64,000 bases of DNA from Mycolicibacterium sp. CH28 (GCF_004745805.1 NZ_SRLQ01000003.1:124001-188000), one strand, 5' to 3'. Counted from the stretch's first letter, positions 24,120 to 34,102 are shown. Numbers and translations are program-made. Notes: generated from the letters alone by a model not told the origin.

Positions 24120-25700
24120 CTATTGCTTCTCGTCGAGAAAGTCGATGACGTCGTCAACGACGGCCTCGCCAAGGAAACCGCCAACTGTCGCGCCCGCCAA
24201 CCCGAAAACGAACGCACCAGGTGGACCCCCAACCGCGAAACCTATCCCCGCCGCAGGCTCGCCGAGAGCCCACGCCCCCGCCATACCCCCACCAGCCTTA
24301 GCAAGTATCTCCACAGGATTCTTGCCCTCCCCCAACCACTCGTACACCCCGGTCCCGAATTCAAGCGCACTGCCCACATGACCAAGATGCTTGCTCAATT
24401 TCATAAACGACTTCACGTCGGACTCGGTGAACACCCACCCCTTCGGGCCCCAGGGCTCGTCGACGGGGAGCGCTTCAGCAAATGCCTTGACACCGTCCTT
24501 GCCACCGTCGAAGGCCTTGCTCGCCGCGTTCGCCGCATCGATGTACTGCTGTGGCACCACACCGTGCGCGACGCTCTCCGCGACTTGGCTCGCCGCTTCA
24601 GGCGAAACCCCGCAGTCACGCAGCTGTTCTTGAAGTCGGGTCAACGCCGCGGCGCGGTCTTGAATCTCGAGTTTGTCCATCAGTTTTGTCGCATCGTCCG
24701 GGCGCATCGGGATCTGGCTCCACGGAAGTTGAGCATCTTCGAGCTGACGTTGCATCAGCAGCCGCGCCTTCGCCCGGTCCCGGGCATCACCACCGAGCAC
24801 CGGATCCTTCACGACCGGCCCGGTTGAGGTAGCCATGTTGAAGTCGGCGAGACGCTCGCCGGCCAGCCTGGCGGCCTCTTCCTTGGCGTGCGCGTCGCCG
24901 TACCGCGCCACCCCGTGCTCGGGGTCAGTCACCGCGGTGCAGTCGGCGAGCCGGCGGGCAGCAGCCTTCTCGTCGAGACCCCAACCCAATTCACCGTTGG
25001 GATGTTCGCGCCGCGCCTTATCGACAACGGCTTGGTCCCTTTCCCGTTGCCCGGATTGTTCGTATTGGTCCGCCGATTCGCGAGGCGAGTCACCCGGGGT
25101 GCCGTCCACAGCGTCGAGTGCATCCGGCACGTAACCGGACGCCATCATCGCCGTCTCGGCGCCGCGCAACTGATCTGAATAAGCACCCTGAATGTTCTCG
25201 ACATTGCCCAGCGCTATTCGTGTGCCGTCGACCGCCTCCGCGTGAAGCCCGGGAATCAACCAGGGCGCCTCCGGGCCTTCGGCCGAAATCTTGTCGTCGA
25301 CGGCATGTAGGTATGCATTCAGCCCGTTGATCTCACTGGCACTTTCGCGTTGTGCCACAGCGAGAGCGGCAGCGGCCTGTTCCAGGTCGACGGCAATCTT
25401 GCCGAGTTCCTCGGGGTGTCCCTTGAGGATCGCGCTCAGCCGCTGAACCTCGGCTGCATCGTTGATCGGGTGCTGGGCGCCTTCGTGGCGGTTCCATGAC
25501 TCCTCGAAGGTTATCTTCGCAGCGTTGAACTGGTCGTCTGCATCCTTGGTGCTGACACCTGCTTGGTGGAATGCCTGGGCCAGTTGATCGATCGCCCCCG
25601 GGTCTCCTGCCTGCAATTCGTCATCGATTTTCCATGGATCACCGCCCGCCCCGCCCGCCAACTCAGCGGCGGTGAAATGAACGAAAGTGGGCACAGTCAT
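24120..25700 (-). CDS. Putative ESX-linked polymorphic toxin F with glycine-zipper C-terminus
   Basis: 526 residues from ATG 25700. The N-terminal domain has AGGAGGDPWKIDDELQAGDP, then SWNRHEGAQHPINDAAEV and a long helical stretch (LGKIAVDLEQAAAALAVAQR). The linker has GYVPDALDAVDG, RLAGERLADF and DPVLGGDARDRA. The C-terminus is GGGMAGAWALGEPAAGIGFA, then GPPGAFVFGLAGATVGGFLG and a charged end (DFLDEKQ). It is the second full-length copy besides A and shares the same architecture. No DUF2563 gene lies in front. The intact membrane gene (25824-26675) is upstream on the same strand. Confidence 0.7.
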   Translation of the reverse strand: MTVPTFVHFTAAELAGGAGGDPWKIDDELQAGDPGAIDQLAQAFHQAGVSTKDADDQFNAAKITFEESWNRHEGAQHPINDAAEVQRLSAILKGHPEELGKIAVDLEQAAAALAVAQRESASEINGLNAYLHAVDDKISAEGPEAPWLIPGLHAEAVDGTRIALGNVENIQGAYSDQLRGAETAMMASGYVPDALDAVDGTPGDSPRESADQYEQSGQRERDQAVVDKARREHPNGELGWGLDEKAAARRLADCTAVTDPEHGVARYGDAHAKEEAARLAGERLADFNMATSTGPVVKDPVLGGDARDRAKARLLMQRQLEDAQLPWSQIPMRPDDATKLMDKLEIQDRAAALTRLQEQLRDCGVSPEAASQVAESVAHGVVPQQYIDAANAASKAFDGGKDGVKAFAEALPVDEPWGPKGWVFTESDVKSFMKLSKHLGHVGSALEFGTGVYEWLGEGKNPVEILAKAGGGMAGAWALGEPAAGIGFAVGGPPGAFVFGLAGATVGGFLGEAVVDDVIDFLDEKQ

Positions 25701-25823
25701 GGTCGATACCCAGCCGCATCCGGGAACAGAAAGCCCCGACGAGCACCGCACATCCCACCCACGATACCGTTTGCTACGCCTAACACAATTCAGCCTTGAC
25801 TGGGGATCTACCTCGAATTCCTG

Positions 25824-26675
25824 TTAACCAGAACGTTGAGGGGTCCGAGCCAGGCTCACCAGTAGCGACACGATCACCCCGATGATCACCAGGCCGCCGC
25901 CGGTGATCAGGCTGATGTTCAGCCACTGGTGCATGCTGTTCTCGGCGGTGGCCACCATGACGTCGGCTACCCCCCGGATGTTTCCAGAAGCGTTGTCCAG
26001 CACCGTGTTGAGGTGGCGTCGACCGAATTCGATTGCAGCCCAACCGGCCGCACCGACCAGCAGCGCCGACACCCCCAGCGCCACCAGCATCTTGCCGCGG
26101 CTTCGGGCGATGAACAGCGTCAACAGCGCGGCCAGACCGGCCAGCACCGCAAGTCCGACACTGACCCATGGCCCGTACGTCGCAACCAACCGCAACGACC
26201 CCGGCCGCAACACCGCAGGAGCGTTGTCGGTCAACGGAATTGGCACCGAGGTCGGCACGGTGATGTTGTAGTCGCTCAACGTCTGCTTGAACGCCGCGTC
26301 GGCCAACATCGGCGCGATATCGATCACCCACCGCCCCCGCTCGTCCACGCTGGACCGGATCTGGTCGGTGAACAGCCACCGGTGGGCAAACCTATTCGCC
26401 TGTGCGAACTGGCCAGGAAATGACGAACTCGAGGTGTAGGTCGCGGCGACCAGGCTCACGGTGCCGGTATTGACGCCGGTACCCAGCCGGCCGACCTGCG
26501 TCGTCAGCTCCGACGCCATCGCCGACTGCAGCCCGCGGTCGGCCGCGGCCTTCTGCGCCAACGCCGCGTAGCCGTCGGCATCGACCAGGTTCTGCTGTGC
26601 CCACGCCACCGGCAGCGCCACCGCCAACAAGACCGTCGTGACGACCCACATCAGGAACGTCGCCACGAACCGCAC
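25824..26675 (-). CDS. Conserved membrane protein, source of the relics in the array
   Basis: 283 residues from GTG 26675, with a strong ribosome site (GAGGAGG). An N-terminal hydrophobic segment (FLMWVVTTVLLAVALPVAWA) precedes a large extracytoplasmic region (VDADGYAALAQKAAADRGLQ, RFAHRWLFTDQIRSSVDERG). Then come three membrane segments, ending GGGLVIIGVIVSLLVSLART. I do not recognise a characterised family. Pieces of this gene occur at 16.7 and 21.7 kb and perhaps 13.9 kb, always at module borders. It therefore belonged to the duplicated unit. ppk2 lies directly upstream. Confidence 0.75.
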   Translation of the reverse strand: MRFVATFLMWVVTTVLLAVALPVAWAQQNLVDADGYAALAQKAAADRGLQSAMASELTTQVGRLGTGVNTGTVSLVAATYTSSSSFPGQFAQANRFAHRWLFTDQIRSSVDERGRWVIDIAPMLADAAFKQTLSDYNITVPTSVPIPLTDNAPAVLRPGSLRLVATYGPWVSVGLAVLAGLAALLTLFIARSRGKMLVALGVSALLVGAAGWAAIEFGRRHLNTVLDNASGNIRGVADVMVATAENSMHQWLNISLITGGGLVIIGVIVSLLVSLARTPQRSG

Positions 26676-26704
26676 GCGTCCTCCTCGACAGGGACGCGGC
26701 AAGT

Positions 26705-27592
26705 TCAATCGGAGTGAGTAGCGCGTCCCACGATCAGGGGATCGGGCTGGCCGACCACCTCATGGTCTTTGTTGTCGTAGTTGAACTTACTCAGTACGTG
26801 GCGCATCGCGTTGATGCGGGCGCGTTTCTTGTCGTTGCTCTTGACGACGGTCCAGGGCGCGATCTCGGTATCCGTCCAGGCGAACATGTCTTCCTTGGCG
26901 GCGGTGTAGTCGTGCCACTTGTCCAGCGACGCCAGATCCGTCGGCGACAGCTTCCACTGCCGCACCGGATCGACCTGGCGGATGGTGAACCGGGTGCGCT
27001 GCTCAGAAGGCGACACCGAAAACCACAGCTTGGTCAGGCTGATGCCGTCGTTGACCAGCATCTGCTCGAACAGCGGCGCCTGCCGGATGAACTCAGCATG
27101 CTGCTTAGGAGTGCAATACCCCATCACGCGCTCCACCCCGGCTCGGTTGTACCAGGACCGGTCGAACATCACGATCTCTCCGGCGGCGGGCAGATGGTTG
27201 ACGTAGCGCTGGAAGTACCACTGGGTGGTTTCCTTCTCAGTCGGCTTCTCCAAGGCGACCACGCGCGCACCACGCGGGTTGAGATGTTCCATGAAACGCT
27301 TGATGGTGCCGCCCTTGCCTGCGGCGTCGCGGCCCTCGAAGACGAAGACGTGCCGCAGCCCGTGCGCCTGGCTCCACTTCTGCAGCTTCAGCAGCTCGAT
27401 CTGCAGCAGCCGCTTCTGCTCCTCGTATTCGTTGCGAGACATCCGCTCTTCGTACGGATAGTTCTCCCGCCACGTGTCGACGGCCAGGCCCGAACCGTCG
27501 AGCAACACCGGGTCGTCATCGTCGTCGTCGAAGATCGTGTAGCCGTTCGTCTCTAGTGACACGACTGGCAAATTATCGTGCACACTCGACAA
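26705..27592 (-). CDS. ppk2: Polyphosphate kinase 2
   Basis: It transfers phosphate between polyphosphate and nucleoside diphosphates, favouring GTP formation in mycobacteria. 295 residues, the same as M. tuberculosis Rv3232c. The Walker A-like loop is FEGRDAAGKGGTIKRF. FDRSWYNRAGVERVMGYC carries the lid and Walker B region. The start is TTG 27592, with GAGG eight bases upstream, right after the stop of the PAP2 gene. An acidic DDDDDD run is near the N-terminus. Confidence 0.92.
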   Translation of the reverse strand: MSSVHDNLPVVSLETNGYTIFDDDDDDPVLLDGSGLAVDTWRENYPYEERMSRNEYEEQKRLLQIELLKLQKWSQAHGLRHVFVFEGRDAAGKGGTIKRFMEHLNPRGARVVALEKPTEKETTQWYFQRYVNHLPAAGEIVMFDRSWYNRAGVERVMGYCTPKQHAEFIRQAPLFEQMLVNDGISLTKLWFSVSPSEQRTRFTIRQVDPVRQWKLSPTDLASLDKWHDYTAAKEDMFAWTDTEIAPWTVVKSNDKKRARINAMRHVLSKFNYDNKDHEVVGQPDPLIVGRATHSD

Positions 27593-28117
27593 TCAGGTGA
27601 CCTCGCGGTGAACGGAGGGTGTTTGGTCGAAGCTTCCCAGCGCCGCGGCCACGCACACCAGCGAGGTGCCCAGCAGCAGGCCACCGATTGCGTCGGTGAA
27701 GTAGTGATAGGTGACCGCCTGGCCGAGCATGCCCAACGGCGCCCAAGCAAGACCGACCAGCACACTCCACAGCTGCGCACCGGTAACCAGGATCACCAGT
27801 CCCAACGCCACCACCATCAGCGTTGTATGCCCACTGGGATAGGCGACCGCGCCGTCCTTCTCGCGACCGATGGCGTTCTTGAGGAAACGCGAAAGCCACA
27901 CAGCTACAACAGGAGTAGCAACGATCGGCATCGCCGACAGCCATTGCCGCCGCACCAGCGTGACCGCCAGCGCACCCAGCAGCAGCACAAGGACGGTGCG
28001 GTAATCGCTGAAGAACAGCAGCCACCCGAGAGCACTGCCGCGGGCACGCTGAAACCAGTCGTCCAGCGGGGTCGACCCGTCCCGCACCGCCACGCCGAGC
28101 AGCAGCATCAGGGGCAC
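27593..28117 (-). CDS. PAP2-family membrane phosphatase
   Basis: About 174 residues from GTG 28117; the exact start is uncertain. Five to six membrane segments. The phosphatase signature is partly visible: FLKNAIGREKDGAVAYPSGH includes PSGH, and YHYFTDAIGG carries the second His/Asp motif. It likely removes phosphate from a lipid or isoprenoid pyrophosphate at the membrane. It is directly followed by ppk2, so the two may be expressed together. Confidence 0.8.
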   Translation of the reverse strand: MPLMLLLGVAVRDGSTPLDDWFQRARGSALGWLLFFSDYRTVLVLLLGALAVTLVRRQWLSAMPIVATPVVAVWLSRFLKNAIGREKDGAVAYPSGHTTLMVVALGLVILVTGAQLWSVLVGLAWAPLGMLGQAVTYHYFTDAIGGLLLGTSLVCVAAALGSFDQTPSVHREVT

Positions 28118-28152
28118 GCCGGCCAGCGGCCACCCCCGGACCGCCTTGGCGG

Positions 28153-28677
28153 TCAGCGGGCGATGCCCCGCACGTAGGCCGCCTGCCCGAGGTGCTGAGC
28201 GCAGTCGTCGATGATGCTGACCAACCGGACGCTCGCCGTCACCGGCGGATTCCAGTTCGTGTCGACCACCCGGGCGAGCTCCTCCGGGGTAACACTGGCG
28301 ACGTACTCGAGCGCAGCCTTGTGCACCGCGTGGTAGTAACCGGCCAGCAGGTCTGCCGGAACCCGAACCTTGCCGACCTCCTCGGCGGTGTGGCCGTAAC
28401 CGTGCGCGTCGCGCGGAAGGTCCAGATGGAAACGGTCCACCCACTCACCGCTGAACCACACCTGCTCGGTACCGGCGATATCGGCGACCTGGAGGTCCTG
28501 GATGCGCGCGCTGTGCCAGATCAGCCAGGCGATGCTGTTGGCTGTCGAGGTGGGCCGGAAGAACGACACCTCGTCGGTCAGGTCGTCGGTGAGGTTGTCG
28601 ACGTGCTCGATGATGCGGGTGAAGGAATCCCGCAGGAGTTCGCGGGCGGCGTCTGCATCATTCAGTGAGGCGGCCAT
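28153..28677 (-). CDS. DinB-family protein (mycothiol-dependent enzyme fold)
   Basis: 174 residues from ATG 28677. A four-helix-bundle pattern with metal-ligand candidates: IEHVDNLTDD, IAWLIWHSARIQDLQVADIA and DDCAQHLGQAAYVRGIAR. The three histidines at these sites are the usual DinB/MDMPI ligands. Such proteins in actinobacteria are often mycothiol S-transferases acting on xenobiotics. The exact substrate is unknown. A VOC protein lies just upstream on the same strand. Confidence 0.8.
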   Translation of the reverse strand: MAASLNDADAARELLRDSFTRIIEHVDNLTDDLTDEVSFFRPTSTANSIAWLIWHSARIQDLQVADIAGTEQVWFSGEWVDRFHLDLPRDAHGYGHTAEEVGKVRVPADLLAGYYHAVHKAALEYVASVTPEELARVVDTNWNPPVTASVRLVSIIDDCAQHLGQAAYVRGIAR

Positions 28678-28687
28678 GGACTCGACG

Positions 28688-29107
28688 CTACGCGGAGTTG
28701 ACCGGCGCCTGGGCTGCGGGCTGGGCACCGTGGAACACCGCTTCGACATTGTTGCCGTCTGGGTCGCGGACGAACGCCCCGAAGTAGCCGGGGTGATACT
28801 CCGGCCACAGCCGCGGTGCGTGCAACGGCTCGGCCCCCAGCGCCAACGCGGTTTGGTAGAACGCCTGCACCGATTCGGCGTCCTTGGCCGAGAACGCGAC
28901 GTGCACCTCCCGGTTGGGCCCGGTGGCCTCACCGGCCGAGGCGTCCGAGATCCAGAAGTCAGGGTGGCCGTTGACGCCGTAACCTACCGCCGGGCCGACA
29001 TCCATCACCCGGTCGTAGCCCAGCACGTGCAGCACCTTGTCGTAGAACTCCCGGGACGCGGCGTAGTCGGCACAGTTGATTCCGAAATGATCGATCACAG
29101 CCACCAT
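28688..29107 (-). CDS. Glyoxalase/bleomycin-resistance (VOC) family protein
   Basis: 139 residues. One vicinal-oxygen-chelate repeat pair: IDHFGINCADYAASREFYDK at the N-terminus, VHVAFSAKDAESVQAFYQ in the middle, and YFGAFVRDPDGNNVEAVFH at the end with the metal-binding Glu. Catalytic role and substrate are unknown. It ends 11 bases before the DinB gene, suggesting a two-gene unit. Confidence 0.85.
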   Translation of the reverse strand: MVAVIDHFGINCADYAASREFYDKVLHVLGYDRVMDVGPAVGYGVNGHPDFWISDASAGEATGPNREVHVAFSAKDAESVQAFYQTALALGAEPLHAPRLWPEYHPGYFGAFVRDPDGNNVEAVFHGAQPAAQAPVNSA

Positions 29108-29139
29108 CCTGGCAGGTGGGTACGACGTAATCTCTCGGT

Positions 29140-30864
29140 ATGAGCTATGACCTGGTCATTCGCAACGGCGCGATCGTCGACGGTCTGGGTGGCGAACCCT
29201 TCCAAGGCGACGTCGCCGTGTCCGATGGCATCATCGTGGCGGTCGGCACCGTCGACGGGGCGGGCACCCGCGAGATCGACGCCACCGGGCTGCTCGTCAC
29301 CCCCGGTTTCGTCGACCTACACACCCACTACGACGGTCAGGCGATCTGGTCGGATCGGCTCACGCCGTCGTCGGCGCACGGGGTGACCACCGCGTTGATG
29401 GGTAACTGCGGCGTCGGCTTCGCCCCGTGCCGGGCCGAGGACCACGACGTGCTGGTGGATCTCATGGCCGGAGTAGAAGACATCCCCGGCGTGGTGATGG
29501 TCGACGGTCTGCCCTGGACCTGGCAGACCTTCCCCGAGTTCCTCGACGCCATCGCGTCGCGACAACGAGATATTGATGTGGCGGCGCTGCTGCCGCACTC
29601 ACCGCTTCGGGTGTACGTCATGGGTCAGCGGGGCGTCGACCGCGAACCCGCGACACCGGAGGACCTGGCGCAGATGCGCAAGCTTGCCGCCGAGGCCGTC
29701 GAGGTCGGCGCGCTGGGCTTCGCGTCGTCACGGCTGACCATCCACAAGTCCGAGAGCGGCAAGCCGATCCCGAGCTATGACGCCGCCCAGGCCGAGATCG
29801 AGGCGATCGCGCGAGGCGTCGACGACGCCGGCGGTGGGCTCATCCAGTTCGTGCCCGACCTGGTCGCCGGCGACTACGAGCCCGCGCTGCGGACGGTGTT
29901 CGAGGTCGCAGCCGAGGTCGGGCTGCCGGTGACGTTCACGCTGGCGGTCGGCAACGCCGGTGAGCCCTACTACCTCGACGCGCTGACGATGGTGGAGAAG
30001 GCCAACGCGAACGGTGGGGACGTGACCGCGCAGATCTTCCCCCGGCCGGTCGGGCTGGTGCTCGGCCTGGAGTTGAGCGGCAACCCGTTCGTGCTCTACC
30101 CCAGCTACCAGGAAATCGCCGGGCTGCCGCTGGCCGAGCGGGTCGCCGAGATGCACAAACATGAAGTGCGCGAACGCATTCTGAACGACAAGCCAGCCGG
30201 GACCGGACATCCGTTGATGTTCGCCGTGCAGGCCTGGGACTACATCTATCCGCTGGGCGAGCCGCCGAACTACGAGCCCGACCCGTCGGAGTCGATCGCG
30301 GCGCGGGCCAGGGCGCGGGGCGTGAGCCCGCTGGAGGAGGCCTACGACCGAGTCCTCGACAACGACGGGCACGCCATGCTGCTGGTGACGCTGGCCAACT
30401 TCCGCGACAACTCGCTGGACACGGTCGCCGAGTTGTTGCGTCGTGACGACGTCATCCTCGGCCTGGGCGACGGCGGCGCGCACTACGGGATGATCTGCGA
30501 CGCGAGCTATCCGACCTACCTGCTCACACACTGGGTGCGCGACCGCGCATCCGGCCGGCTGAGTGTGGCCGATGCGGTGCGCGAGCTGACCTCGGTGCCC
30601 GCGCGGGTGGCGGGCCTGGGCGACCGCGGACAAATCGCGGTGGGCTACAAGGCAGATTTGAATGTGATCGACCAGGCCGCGCTGACGCTGCACCGCCCGG
30701 TGATCGCCTACGACCTGCCGGGTGGGGGCCGGCGATTGGACCAGGCCGCCGACGGCTACGTCGCGACCGTCGTCTCCGGCGAGGTGATCGCCGAGAACGG
30801 TGAGCCCACCGCGGCGCGGCCCGGCCGCCTGATCCGTGGGCGGCAGCCCGCTCCCGTGTCATGA
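29140..30864 (+). CDS. N-acyl-D-amino-acid deacylase family amidohydrolase
   Basis: 574 residues. The start YDLVIRNGAIVDGLGGEPF and the metal motif GFVDLHTHYDGQ are typical of D-aminoacylases (amidohydrolase family 3). Further blocks are GVTTALMGNCGVGFAPC, GLGDGGAHYGMICDAS (His ligand) and the C-terminal PARVAGLGDRGQIAVGYKAD. It probably hydrolyses an N-acyl bond, though actinobacterial members vary widely. Its stop overlaps the next start by 4 bases (ATGA). Confidence 0.85.
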   Translation: MSYDLVIRNGAIVDGLGGEPFQGDVAVSDGIIVAVGTVDGAGTREIDATGLLVTPGFVDLHTHYDGQAIWSDRLTPSSAHGVTTALMGNCGVGFAPCRAEDHDVLVDLMAGVEDIPGVVMVDGLPWTWQTFPEFLDAIASRQRDIDVAALLPHSPLRVYVMGQRGVDREPATPEDLAQMRKLAAEAVEVGALGFASSRLTIHKSESGKPIPSYDAAQAEIEAIARGVDDAGGGLIQFVPDLVAGDYEPALRTVFEVAAEVGLPVTFTLAVGNAGEPYYLDALTMVEKANANGGDVTAQIFPRPVGLVLGLELSGNPFVLYPSYQEIAGLPLAERVAEMHKHEVRERILNDKPAGTGHPLMFAVQAWDYIYPLGEPPNYEPDPSESIAARARARGVSPLEEAYDRVLDNDGHAMLLVTLANFRDNSLDTVAELLRRDDVILGLGDGGAHYGMICDASYPTYLLTHWVRDRASGRLSVADAVRELTSVPARVAGLGDRGQIAVGYKADLNVIDQAALTLHRPVIAYDLPGGGRRLDQAADGYVATVVSGEVIAENGEPTAARPGRLIRGRQPAPVS

Positions 30865-31241
30865 GCGTCAACGTCGACTTGGACCGGCTCGCCGAGACGC
30901 TGGCCGACTTTCCGTTCGCCTATCTGATCACCGTCGGCGACGACTTCCACGCGCATACGGTCGCGGTGGACCCGGTGTTGCGCGGCGGGGTGTTCGACGT
31001 CGGGAACGCCGGCAAGACCACCCGCGCGAACCTCGCTCAACACGGCGACGTGACACTGCTGTGGCCACCCCGCGAGCGCGGCGGCTACTCACTGATCGTC
31101 GACGGGCATGCCCTGTGCCCGGAGGAGAACGTCGAGCTGGTGGTCGTTCCCCGGCGGGCGGTGCTGCATCGACGGGCGACGAGCGACTCCCCGCCCCAGC
31201 GTCCCGGCTGCGTCGACGACTGCATTCCGCTGGAGAGCTGA
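30861..31241 (+). CDS. Pyridoxamine-phosphate-oxidase-like flavin-binding protein
   Basis: 126 residues, coupled to the amidohydrolase. The split-barrel fold is suggested by FPFAYLITVGDDFHAHTVAV, RGGVFDVGNAGKTTRANL and VTLLWPPRERGGYSLIVDG. Such small proteins bind FMN or F420 in mycobacteria. Substrate is unknown. Confidence 0.75.
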   Translation: MSVNVDLDRLAETLADFPFAYLITVGDDFHAHTVAVDPVLRGGVFDVGNAGKTTRANLAQHGDVTLLWPPRERGGYSLIVDGHALCPEENVELVVVPRRAVLHRRATSDSPPQRPGCVDDCIPLES

Positions 31242-31252
31242 CGGGCTTGCGC

Positions 31253-31310
31253 CGAGTGTGGGCGTTATGCGCGCAGAATGCTCAAAACCCGCGCAGGAGG
31301 CCCACACTCG
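31253..31310. repeat. Hairpin element 1, between convergent genes
   Basis: CGAGTGTGGGC (31253-31263) pairs perfectly with GCCCACACTCG (31300-31310). An inner pair TGCGCG/CGCGCA (31268-31273, 31290-31295) extends the structure. It lies between two convergent genes and could terminate both. A similar ~50-base element is at 32178-32227. Confidence 0.65.
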
Positions 31311-31312
31311 AC

Positions 31313-32146
31313 CTAGGTGGGGCATCCCGCAGCCCGAAGCCTGGACCTTATCCGCTCGGCGATGGCATCTGGCCGCGCCATCATGCCCGCACTGACTCGA
31401 ATGACAGCCCAGCCGGCAGCTTCAAGCTGAGCTATCCGCTCGATGTCCCACGCTCGCTGTCGTGGGTCAGTCCAGTGCTGGACGCCGTCGTATTCGACGG
31501 CAACCTTCCATTCCCGCCAACCCATGTCGACCCGGATTCGCAGATGGCGGAACTCGATCTGGGTTTCCGGTCGCGGCAAGCCTGCCCCGACGATCAACAG
31601 CCGCAGCTTGGTCTCCTGCGGCGACTCCGCTCCGCCGTCGACCAGTTCGAGGTTCGCACGCAGCCGCGAAACTCCGCGTGCGCCCCGGCGTCGGTCCGAC
31701 AGTGCGCGAACCTCGGCCAGTTGAACACCCGTCGCGTTCACCAGGGCATCCAGGATCGGGATGGCTTGGCCCGGCGGGGTGAGCCGCCCGATGTCGAACG
31801 CGGTACGAGCCGGGGTGGTCACCTTCATGCTCGCTGCGAGGCAGATCTCGTTGGGCGCCAAGTCCCAGGAATGAACGACGATGCCCGCCGGCGCATGCCG
31901 ATCAGCGCGGACGACCTCCGCAGGAGCAGACGGATCGAGCCATTTCGTGCCCAGCGCGGCGACCGCTGACACGCCGCAGAGCGTGGCGCCCGTCGACAAC
32001 CACGCCGCGCGTGACCGGAGCTGCGCGGTCAGTTCCACGCCGAGCGGCAGATAGACGTCGCGATAGATGGGCCGGTATTCGCGGGCAAGCCTGCGCCGGC
32101 TGATATCGCCGCGGCCCACCGATGCGCTGCCGATGATGAGGTCCAC
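31313..32146 (-). CDS. Protein with C-terminal DUF559/PD-(D/E)XK-type domain
   Basis: 277 residues. The N-terminal third (ISRRRLAREYRPIYRDVYLP) resembles the winged-helix start of AbiEi-like proteins. The C-terminal third has ESPQETKLRLLIVGAGLP, VDMGWREWKVAVEYDGVQHW and AAGWAVIRVSAG, which is the D-x-n-E-x-D/G core of DUF559/Vsr-like nucleases. Many mycobacteria have such genes. Activity has not been shown to my knowledge. It is flanked on both sides by similar hairpin elements. Confidence 0.7.
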   Translation of the reverse strand: MDLIIGSASVGRGDISRRRLAREYRPIYRDVYLPLGVELTAQLRSRAAWLSTGATLCGVSAVAALGTKWLDPSAPAEVVRADRHAPAGIVVHSWDLAPNEICLAASMKVTTPARTAFDIGRLTPPGQAIPILDALVNATGVQLAEVRALSDRRRGARGVSRLRANLELVDGGAESPQETKLRLLIVGAGLPRPETQIEFRHLRIRVDMGWREWKVAVEYDGVQHWTDPRQRAWDIERIAQLEAAGWAVIRVSAGMMARPDAIAERIRSRLRAAGCPT

Positions 32147-32177
32147 GCGCCCAACGGTGACAAAGCGGGCCGACGAT

Positions 32178-32227
32178 TGTGGGCCCTGTGTACGGAATTC
32201 GGCCGATATCTGTGCATGAGGCCCACA
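32178..32227. repeat. Hairpin element 2
   Basis: TGTGGGC (32178-32184) pairs with GCCCACA (32221-32227) around a 36-base interior. The right end GAGGCCCACA is shared with element 1 (31297-31306 reads GAGGCCCACA too). The pair brackets the gene at 31313-32146. Confidence 0.5.
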
Positions 32228-32240
32228 GTGGGGATAACGA

Positions 32241-32273
32241 AAAAGCCCGGCTCGCTAGGCGAGCCGGGCTTTT
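32241..32273 (-). terminator. Intrinsic terminator of groEL2
   Basis: A perfect 15-bp stem: AAAAGCCCGGCTCGC (32241-32255), loop TAG and GCGAGCCGGGCTTTT (32259-32273). It lies 12 bases beyond the groEL2 stop and ends in a T-run on either strand, so it can work in both directions. Confidence 0.9.
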
Positions 32274-32285
32274 CGTAGCTGGGAC

Positions 32286-34001
<1,716 letters not shown>

Positions 34002-34014
34002 TCACCGTCCCGAC

Positions 34015-34041
34015 CTAGCACTCACCGGTCGGGAGTGCCAA
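34015..34041. promoter_or_regulatory. CIRCE element 1 (HrcA operator)
   Basis: CTAGCACTC-N9-GAGTGCCAA. It matches the CIRCE consensus TTAGCACTC-N9-GAGTGCTAA with two mismatches. It is about 105 bases upstream of the groEL2 start. Confidence 0.9.
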
Positions 34042-34049
34042 CCACATTC

Positions 34050-34076
34050 TTAGCACTCGCCCATGGCGAGTGCAAG
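34050..34076. promoter_or_regulatory. CIRCE element 2 (HrcA operator)
   Basis: TTAGCACTC (34050-34058), nine bases, GAGTGCAAG (34068-34076). The left arm is perfect and the right arm has mismatches only at its end. Centre-to-centre distance to element 1 is 35 bases. hrcA itself is not in the window. Confidence 0.92.
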
Positions 34077-34102
34077 GCCGTTCAGGACGTGCGAGCGGGC
34101 GT

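Noticed and set aside
31253..31310. Hairpin as part of a CRISPR array
   Set aside because: There is only one unit at this place and no regularly spaced repeats. No CRISPR or cas gene was seen in the window.
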